A stretch of 64,000 nucleotides of DNA from Corinectria fuckeliana. Its lineage: Eukaryota > Ascomycota > Sordariomycetes > Hypocreales > Nectriaceae. Location of the stretch: positions 1 through 64,000 of the forward strand of contig WPDH01000493.1 of assembly GCA_019137255.1 (NCBI GenBank), written 5' to 3'. Position numbers and translations under genes: made by a program. Positions 56,801-64,000 of this stretch are shown piece by piece; within the stretch, counting starts at the first letter, position 1; each line of letters starts with the position of its first letter. The notes below the pieces were generated by a model. The model searched no databases. It was not told the DNA's origin and saw only the letters and a list, made by a program, of their open reading frames with translations.

Positions 56801-58224
56801 AGCCCGTCGAGATCCACCGACACCGTCGGCCACACCAGAGGTCTATTCCACGACCGATGCTGCAGCGTCTCCTTCGACCTACCAACTCTGACCCTAGTTT
56901 GATAAGTGCCCGCGACTCGACATTTGGCGACGGCGACGGCGACGAGACGACTAATAACCAGCCGAGGAAGCCTTATGCGTTCTCGCACAGCAACCTTAGA
57001 CCCGACCTGGACTATGTACAGTCTGAGCCGGAGCGCCCCGAGCACGACGAAGTCAAGGACGTGACTGGAACGAGCGCACCTGAACCCGAAATTTTCAAGG
57101 TCAACCCCGTGGCAGCAAAGAAGAAGCGAAGATACTCAGCTGGTGGCCTCCGGCGGAGACCTCAGGATGTGAGAGAGTCGAGGGGTGACTTGAAGTATTT
57201 TGAGGAAGCCGACGGTGTTGACGATGAAGACGTTACAATCCAAGAAGCAAACTCTTGTACGGATACAAATGGCCACAGCACCCCGGGTGTTGATGGCGCC
57301 GCGGAGGATGCCACCGACCCCGATCTGGCAGACTCTGCCTACAGCTCCGCAGTTCCGTCTGCCATGCCCAGCCCTGGTCCTGAATTCACGAAGATTCCTC
57401 GCCCGGTCAACCCAAAGGAAGCTAAGAAAGGGGACAGAGTCGAGTACTTTCTACTGTTGGAGGATCTGACGGCCGGCATGAAAAGACCGTGCATGATGGA
57501 CCTAAAAATGGGCACTCGACAATACGGCGTAGAGGCGACACCGAAGAAGCAAAAGTCTCAACACGAAAAATGCAGAACCACGACATCGGGCGACTTGGGA
57601 GTGCGGATCTGCGGTCTCCAAGTCTGGAACGCCAATACGGAGACGTACGAGTTCCAGGACAAGTACTACGGCCGGAAACTGAAGGTGGGCACGGAGTTCC
57701 AGGGGGCGCTACAGAAATTCCTCTATAACGGCGTCGACTTACATAGCGTTCTTCGCCACATCCCTGTGGTGTTGAAGAAGCTCGCTCAACTGGAGGAAAT
57801 CGTGCGCGGCCTGCGGGGCTACCGTTTCTACGCAGCGAGCCTGCTTATGTTTTATGACGGCGACACATCGGAGGACGCGGCCGAATACGAGACGGTGTAC
57901 GATTCGACGACGGACTTTGCGACGGATACGGAAGAGACTTCTCGACCAAAGAAGAAGAACAAACGAGAGATTGATTTCAAGATTGCCGACTTTGCCAACA
58001 GCCTGACGCCCCTGGACAGAATCGAGGACAAGCCCTGCCCGCCGCAGCACCCGGACCAACCCGATGGCGGATTCCTCAAGGGACTGCGTAGTCTAAGGAG
58101 ATATTTTCTCCGGATTCAGCAAGACGTGAGGGAAGAGCTGGATCTTGATCCTCGCGGACGACTGTCAGCAGCGATGGATCATCTTCTAGAGGGTGACAGT
58201 GACGAGGGGATGGTCAGCTCGTGA
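53782..58224 (+). CDS. kcs1: Inositol hexakisphosphate kinase Kcs1
   Basis: Kcs1 phosphorylates IP6 to the inositol pyrophosphate 5-IP7, a signal in phosphate, energy and stress responses. The protein has 1449 residues in two exons (53782-56273 and 56367-58224; 93-nt intron). The catalytic domain begins near residue 790 (HQVGGHTTLWRFSRRAVCKQ) and runs across the splice (LPFLPR-YIGVLNVTFQKQ). It is interrupted by about 330 low-complexity residues, then continues with EYFLLLEDLTAGMKRPCMMD, the family signature PCMMDLKMG near 1204, YYGRKLKVG and SLLMFYDG, and ends with FKIADFANS and FLKGLRSLRRYF. The first 780 residues are Pro/Ser/Thr-rich with PTPTHTPTHTPT repeats. The frame is open upstream of 53782 but has no ATG. 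Confidence 0.92.
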
Positions 58225-59102
58225 TTGCTCTGCTTCCATTCGGAAGTGTACGAGACGCTGACATTCACGCTTTCTTTTTCGCAAACATCTTCACAGCCTA
58301 TTTGCTTCACAACTTGTGATATTATTTTCCTCTCTTCGTTACTTATTATCCCCCTTCTTCTTCTCTTTAATAGCCGCCTATGCGGAGTTCAAAGGAGCTA
58401 CTTTGGAGCGAGCTGGAAGCGATCAAACGGACTAGGACATGCGCGTCTCATGACATTGTGTTATCAAAAACATACCCTGCATCGATTTAGGCGTAAGCAA
58501 CGGGAGGGGGGGGTGTGTGTTTTACCGGCTACGGGGGAGTTATTGTCTTATCAAAACCACTTTTCCGCATTACAGTTCTTGACCCTTTGACGGGGGTTTA
58601 GGGCTTTGGGGCATCGGAGGGAGAAGAGGGGACGACTTTTATTACGCAATGGAATTCCTTTTAATGGCTGGCGGTAGGCGGACCGGAAACAGAATGATGA
58701 TTGTTCATGGCCTATTGGAGTTATTCTTGCTTTGACCGTGGCTAGGAGGACGGCGAGATAGGTATCGGGCGGGGCACCTGGGCGTGGGAATCTAGAGTGT
58801 TAGAAAAAAATGCAACTAGAAGGGGCCTTGGCCCTAGATCTGTGCGTGGCCTGCTTCTTCCACTGTTCTTCCGTAATGGTATTTATGGTCGAGTAACACG
58901 AGGCTGTGAGGGGTTAACGTGACGATCCGGGCGTTCGTTATCTTGCCGCCATGGTCGCGCATTGTAATCTCCGGAACTACTATGCCTACGCAACAACTAA
59001 CTGGTACATTAAAACACGCCTAATTCAGATGATATTCTTCATTCGATACATGGTCTAGCTGCTTGTTACCTTTTCTCATATATCCAGGTACTGCAGCTCG
59101 CA
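58225..59102. other. Intergenic spacer
   Basis: An 878-nt spacer between Kcs1 and the FAD oxidoreductase, on the same strand. T-rich sequence follows the Kcs1 stop. No gene or strong regulatory site is seen. Confidence 0.5.
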
Positions 59103-60673
59103 ATGGGTTCCGTCATATCCACCGTCCAGGGCACCATCTTCACCGTCTCTTCCATCATCAGGACTCTCTCCTCCCTCAACACCCAGTTCACATCGCTGAT
59201 CAGCCGAGCCACCTCCCTGCCTGGCCTGCCCGTGCAAGATCCCACGTCATCGTACTGGCTCGACGACCCGCCGTTCCCCGCGCTATGCGACGTTCAGTGC
59301 GAGCTGCCTGAAGAGGCGGACGTCGTTATCATCGGCAGCGGTATCGCCGGCGCCTCTGTGGCAAAGACGCTTCTTGAGCTTTCCGAAAGCCCGTTGAAAG
59401 TGGTCGTCTGCGAGGCTAGGCAGCTATGCAGCGGCGCAACTGGGCGCAACGGGGGGCATATCAAGTGCACGCCCTACGAGGCCTTTTCGATGTTCAAGGC
59501 CAAGGTTGGGGCGCAGCGGGCGAGAGAGCTGGTCAGGTTCCAGATGAGACATTTGTCGACGCTGCTCGAGGTCGGGGCGACGGTACCTGCAGGCGAGGTC
59601 AGAGAGGTTCAGACGGTAGATTTGTTCGTAGAGAAAAAGGATCTTGAGACGGCGAGGCGCGAGGTTGAAGAGCTGAGGGAATGGCTGCCGGAAGTCGAGT
59701 GTCGGGTGTTGGAGGCCTTGGAGGTGAGAGAAGAGGTAAGAAGGTACAAAGCGAGTAGCAAACACTTATACTGACTATACTCTAGTTTGGTGTCAACGAG
59801 TCCATCGCCGGTGCGGTGGTATACAGGGCCGGGGCTCTTTGGCCGTATCGACTCGTCACGGGCGTCTGGAACGACCTGCTTCAGCGGTATTCACACCTGA
59901 CCATCAGCACACACACGGCAGTCGAGGCCGTTGACCACACTCCGTCGTCCTCTCCGCATGCGTACTCCGTCAAGACATCCCGGGGCACCGTCAAAGCCTC
60001 GCAAGTCATCCACAACACCAACGCCTTCGCGCCACGGCTCATCCCTTCTCTGCGGGGCAGCCTCACTGGCGCCCTCGCACACATGTCGGCCCAGCGCCCC
60101 GGGACCGGCTTCCCCGCGTCGCACGGCCGGCGCTCCTGGTCCGTCGTCTACAGCCCGGGCTTCGACTACGTGACGCAGCGGCCGGACGGCGCCGACGGCA
60201 CGCCGGGCGACCTGATGGTGGGCGGGGGCTTCTTCCGCAGCCGCGAGCAGGGGCTGGACCAGATGGGCGTGTGGGACGACTCGCGCGCGGACGCGCTGCC
60301 GGGGATGCACATCCGGGGTGTGATGCCGGCGACGTTCGAGCCGCGATGGGGGGAGGGCGGCGGCGTGAAGAAGGCGTGGACGGGGATCCTGGGGTTCACG
60401 GGGGACCTGATGCCGCTCGTCGGTCGGGTCCCGGGGCGGCCCGGCCGGGGCGAGTGGATCGCGGCGGGCTTCAACGGCGAGGGCATGGTGTGGGCGTGGC
60501 TTTGCGGGACGGCGCTGGCGGTCATGGTGCTGGGGAGGGACGACGAGAAGCTGGAAGGGGGGGTTGGGCGGCCTGGAGGCAGACTGGCAGAGTGGTTTCC
60601 GCGGGAGGAGCTCAAGGTTGACTGGGGGAGGTTGAAGAGGGCTGGGCTGAAGAACCTGGCTGATGCTATTTAA
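59103..60673 (+). CDS. FAD-dependent oxidoreductase (DAO family)
   Basis: A flavoprotein of 506 residues in two exons (59103-59735 and 59786-60673; 50-nt intron). The dinucleotide-binding fold is clear: EEADVVIIGSGIAGASVAKT (GSGIAG at 78-83), the following acidic residue in VVVCEARQLCSGATGRNGGH (GRNGGH at 114-119), and a C-terminal FAD block GFTGDLMPLVGRVPG with AAGFNGEGM. The order fits PF01266 D-amino-acid/glycine-oxidase-like enzymes; GRNGG is common in the PuuB-like branch that oxidises amines or amino acids. The substrate cannot be told. The first 50 residues are Ser/Thr-rich and hydrophobic, without a clear signal peptide. No transporter or partner gene adjoins it. Confidence 0.88.
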
Positions 60674-60898
60674 TTAGGAGGAGAAGGCATTGGTGGACAG
60701 CTGTTGGCGGCCAGCCAGCTACTTACACCTGTAGCAACGAACCCTCGCCAGCTGGCGGCCACCGTGTTGACACTCCCGCCTCTCACCTCGCGTAAACAAC
60801 CTCTCCTTCGCACTGTCATCCTACAGGCCACCGCTTCTATTGTTCTACAACTTGGATGGCATTATTCATTGCCTCGGACGCTTACCCACACCCACGCG

Positions 60899-62155
60899 AT
60901 GGCTCTCGAAGGCCGTATTGATACATGGCGCACGCGTGTACCCAGCCGTCTTGACCGCGACGACCCCTTCGACGGCGACGGCTTTGAATCACGTCCTGCA
61001 ACGCGTCTGGTGAGTTCCCCGTGGCACGCGTGTTGACGGGTCCTCGCTAACGAGTCCTGTTCGTAGACGTTCCGCGAGCCAGATCCGCCTGTCAGTCGTC
61101 CGTCCACGCGCCTCAGCTTCCTCCGCGCTGCTACGCCGCTTTTTGGGCGATCGTCTACACCTTCGACTAGACCATCTACCTCGCTGTCTAAGTGGACGGT
61201 CACCGGCAGACGAAGAGGGCTTCTGGGGCTCTTCAATCGAAAGCGCACCTATAGAGACACCCCTTCGCCAGAGCCCGTTCCCCGGGAGCCGGTTAAGCTG
61301 AACTTTCTCTTCGTCGGGAGTCGCTCTTCGGGACAAACGTCGTTGCTGTTGTGAGTGTGGTCAACCCAGCTGTGTTTTCTTGCTAACGGTTGTCCTGGCA
61401 GTCGTGCTCGCTACGGCTACTTTCCAGATGTAAGTTTTCTCCCACGCTCGACTCGACATGCAGAGACTTACGAGACAGACTCGTGCCTTTACTCGTCCTC
61501 TGTACGAAACCTATGTCAGCGACCGCGTCTGCAACGGCCACCCTGCACGCATCGAGTTGTAGGACACTTCGGGCGTGCCGGACCTCAACACGGTCGAGCG
61601 CTTGGCATACATCGCATGGGACGCCATTTTTCTGTGCTTTGACATTTCCGACAAGGTTTCCATGTACGCCATCGTGCAATGGGTGAGTTATCCTCGCTAT
61701 GAAAAAAAAAACCCCCCTCCAAGGTTGAAGCTGACAGAAGCAGTGGCGCAATGCATCGAGCCACGGGTTTGCTCAGTCTGACACGACTCAGCCGCTGCTG
61801 TACCTCTTGGGCTTGAAGAAGGATCTGCGCGACCAGTGTTTCCTAGAGGACCACCGCGAAGGCGTTGCGCACTCGCCATCTGGATTATTGGCGTACCCGA
61901 CGTGCTGCGTGTGCCCAACAGAGGTATGCATCTCTTTCATCCCCAGCGAATGTGGGGGAGTTGCCAGTTGGCTGACGACTGTAGGCGAGCTGGCATGCGA
62001 AGCGGATCGGAGCACATCGCTATTTAGAGTGCTCTGCTGCGACGGGAGAGGGCATGGAGGCGGTGTTCGACGAAGCTGGAACGGCAGCGACGAGACGCAT
62101 TGTCGGAACTGAAGAGGCCGAGAGCGTTGTGCGAAAGAAGAGACGATTCTTCTAA
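60899..62155 (+). CDS. Rho/Ras-like small GTPase with in-frame stop and atypical P-loop
   Basis: Six exons (60899-61009, 61067-61350, 61402-61429, 61479-61682, 61744-61923, 61985-62155) give 325 codons with one in-frame TAG. An Arg/Ser-rich leader of about 110 residues precedes a GTPase core: LFVGSRSSGQTSLLF (P-loop, about 119-127, with Gln where Lys is expected), RARYGYFPD, a switch region TRPLYETYVSD, IEL-stop-DTSG (the G3 box, with TAG at 61560-61562, codon 169, replacing the usual Trp), AYIAWDAIFLCFDISD, LKKDLRD (G4, 233-236) and YLECSAATGEG (G5). The tail is basic (VVRKKRRFF) with no CaaX box. All splice sites are intact, so the stop may be recent or a sequence error. With the P-loop lysine absent, nucleotide binding is doubtful in any case. 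Confidence 0.7.
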
Positions 62156-62788
62156 GATGGCGAGCCCTTAATACAGTGTGACGAAGGCTGCCAAGTGCTG
62201 TCTTTTGCATAGCTATTCGAGTTGCTGTTTCGTTAGTTGCTTAGGTGGTGGTGGATGGGATGTTTCTGTATAGCCAGTTTTGTTTGTGTGAATGAGGGTC
62301 TTGTATCACAACTTGGCCTGCATTCTATGGGATAGACTAAGCTTGATTGATCAAGTTTGCTTGATTCAGTGCGTTAGTCTAGTGAGTCAGTTATTGAGTG
62401 CTTGATGTTTGCTAGTAAGTATTGTTGGAGGATGAAAGGCGGGTAACGGCAGGACAAGTGGCCCGTGCGCGCAGTTGCATCTCAACTTGTCAACTGTGCG
62501 ACTCTTCACGCGACCTCACTTCGCTTCCCATTTCTGGCTTCCATGGCAATCCCGAGTTGACAATTGACATCGCCACCCGAGCCGGGCTACTGCATGTGAA
62601 TGATGTCGTCTACATAAAAGCCACCAGCCTGGCCATGCTTCTCTGTCATCAAACCCAGGTCTTCGCTCATTTCTTTTTGCAACCTTTACCTTTGCTCTGC
62701 GAACACTTGCCCCTGGAGCATATAAGTCGTCCTTCAGGGCTTCACCATCTCCTCGCTGTCGTAGAGACGCCTACCGCACCTGCACACA
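62156..62788. other. Intergenic spacer ahead of ALG14
   Basis: A 633-nt spacer between the GTPase-like gene and ALG14. It has a short stretch with repeated CTTGATT/GATTGAT words near 62340-62410. No gene is supported; the open frame over part of it is continuous only by chance. Confidence 0.45.
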
Positions 62789-63694
62789 ATGTCGACGACT
62801 CAACCGGGCTTGAGCTTGGCCATCCTTATCGGATGTGCTGCCGTGGTCATCGGCCTTGCCTTCACGACTGCGCGGACCTTTGGACACTCGACCGCCTTTG
62901 TCTTGACCTGTCACTTGCTGCGCATCATCTTCGGCATCTTTGTCACGGTGAGCACCCGTTCTGCAGCGATATGGAACGTCTTGCTAACTGCAGCATAGAC
63001 CCGGCACATCCAGCTCCTCAACCGCCGCGGCGCCGCCAGCATCGCAAGGCAGGGGACTCGCAGCCGGCCAACGGACTACTGCCTCTTCGTCCTGGGCTCC
63101 GGCGGCCACACCACGGAGATGCTCATGATGATGGACGACGGGTTCTGCAGCTTCCACAACCTCCACCGCCGCTACCTCGTCTCCAGCGGCGACCGCATGT
63201 CCGAGAACCACCTCGAAGAGTACGAGGCCGAGCTCAAGGAGCTGTGCGGCATCGTGGGCCAAGACCCCGGCACCTACGACACGTGCACCGTCACCCGCGC
63301 GCGACGCGTCCACCAGCCGCTCTGGTCCACGCCCTTTACGGCGCTGCTGAGTGTTCTCGACATCGTCCCCGTGCTCCTGTGCCCGCCGGCCAACGAGGTC
63401 GGCGCTGAGCTGAGGTACCCCACGCACATCTTCTCCAACGGGCCTGCGACGGGCTTCTTTGTCGGCGCGACCGTTCACTTCCTCAAGATGTTCTACATCG
63501 TGCCAGAGGACACCATGAGGTTCATCTACATCGAGTCCTGGGCTCGTATCTCGACCCTCAGCCTGACGGGAAAGCTCATCCATTGCTTGGGCTTGGCAGA
63601 CATCTTCTTGACACAGCACGTAGAGGTGGCGGCCAAGTACGGGGTTGGCAACGCCGGTGAGATGGTCTTCAACTCGCGGCGACCAGCGGCATGA
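62789..63694 (+). CDS. alg14: UDP-GlcNAc transferase subunit ALG14
   Basis: ALG14 anchors the catalytic subunit ALG13 to the ER membrane; together they add the second GlcNAc to dolichol-PP-GlcNAc. The protein has 284 residues in two exons (62789-62947 and 62999-63694; 51-nt intron). Marks are FVLGSGGHTTEMLMMM (GSGGH at 86-90), YLVSSGD, ARRVHQP, the VLLCPPANEVG and HIFSNGPATG blocks, and FYIESWAR-type sequence (RFIYIESWARISTLSLTG), ending HVEVAAKYG. Two hydrophobic segments lie in the first 53 residues (LAILIGCAAVVIGLAF, AFVLTCHLLRIIFGIFV), the N-terminal membrane anchor. The start is the ATG before the first segment. ALG13 is not in the window; ALG2 is. Confidence 0.93.
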
Positions 63695-63808
63695 AATCAG
63701 AGCAGGAGAAGGCGGCGACATGGCGTGGGTTCTGTTACATGGGTAGTTTTTACAGGGTGTGTACATGAGGGGCCTTTCCCTCCTAAATGCAAAAGCTCAT
63801 GATTTCGT

Positions 63809-64000
63809 CTAAGCCACAGCGGCAGCCTCTGGTGCCGCCTCGGCCTCCACCTCGGGGTCCTCCTCCTCCACACCGAAGCTCTCGACCTCGGTGTTGCGCT
63901 GTGCTTCTTGCTTCTCCGTCTCCTTGCCGGCCCAGATCTTCCAGTTCTCGAACTCGCGGTCCTCGAGGTGGTGGGCGACGTCGATGCGCGTCTTGCCAAA
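63809..64000 (-). CDS. 3' end of an unrecognised gene (partial)
   Basis: Reading from the window edge toward 63809, the frame gives FGKTRIDVAHHLEDREFENW, KIWAGKETEKQEAQRNTEVE and an acidic Ala/Glu/Pro-rich tail, then TAG at 63811-63809. The codons look like a real, well-expressed gene. The visible 63 residues suggest a small, charged, soluble C-terminus, but I do not recognise the family. The gene continues beyond the window. It is convergent with ALG14, 114 nt apart. Confidence 0.6.
   Translation of the reverse strand, partial: FGKTRIDVAHHLEDREFENWKIWAGKETEKQEAQRNTEVESFGVEEEDPEVEAEAAPEAAAVA

Noticed and set aside
61430..61463. 34-nt intron in the GTPase-like gene ending at the first CAG
   Set aside because: It is too short for fungal splicing; the in-frame AG at 61477-61478 gives a normal 49-nt intron and a better switch region.

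Overview
This is a 64 kb piece of nuclear DNA from a filamentous ascomycete, most likely a sordariomycete of the Hypocreales type (inference). The reasons are: short introns of 47 to 117 nt with GT...AG ends, Zn(II)2Cys6 transcription factors, a SnaD/Nud1/Cdc11 scaffold, a Ssp1/Sak1-type kinase, a very large Kcs1, and an AT-rich block at the left end poor in CpA/TpG, as repeat-induced point mutation (RIP) leaves it. No biosynthetic cluster backbone, tRNA, rRNA or CRISPR array was seen.

Layout. 1-1250: AT-rich, RIP-like block. 1251-14548: two Zn2Cys6 regulators on the + strand (4390-6615 and 8967-12010), then chorismate synthase (-, 12541-13821, with a 2-nt frameshift). 14549-15768: mitochondrial lipoate-protein ligase, divergent from chorismate synthase. 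15769-24479: an 8.7 kb stretch without a recognisable gene. 24480-28361: Sak1/Ssp1-like kinase. 29356-30877: ALG2 (-). 31260-32519: Fic-domain protein (-). 32987-33907: peroxisomal enoyl-CoA isomerase/hydratase ending in a PTS1. 34324-37455: TBC Rab-GAP (-). 38692-44169: septation-initiation-network scaffold Nud1/Cdc11/SnaD (-). 44974-48246: a divergent, serine-rich, probably nuclear protein of unknown function. 48247-53781: a 5.5 kb stretch with a short terminal-inverted-repeat element (MITE) near 52.5 kb. 53782-58224: Kcs1 inositol hexakisphosphate kinase. 59103-60673: FAD-dependent oxidoreductase. 60899-62155: Rho/Ras-like GTPase with an in-frame TAG and an atypical P-loop. 62789-63694: ALG14. 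63809-64000: 3' end of an unrecognised gene (-).

The genes form no operon-like system. They are mostly core cell functions: aromatic amino acid synthesis, protein lipoylation, lipid-linked oligosaccharide assembly (ALG2 and ALG14, 32 kb apart), AMPK activation, Rab and SIN signalling, and inositol pyrophosphate synthesis.

The points most worth a second look are: two consecutive microexons (13 and 10 nt) that build the first zinc cluster; a two-codon uORF ending 2 nt before the second regulator's start; disruptions in two otherwise intact genes; the GTPase whose P-loop lysine is Gln; the Fic gene with AT-richer codons than its neighbour; the MITE; and short palindromes recurring in intergenic DNA. 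Four NN gaps, one with the same sequence on both sides, show that the assembly has local errors, which bears on the two broken genes.
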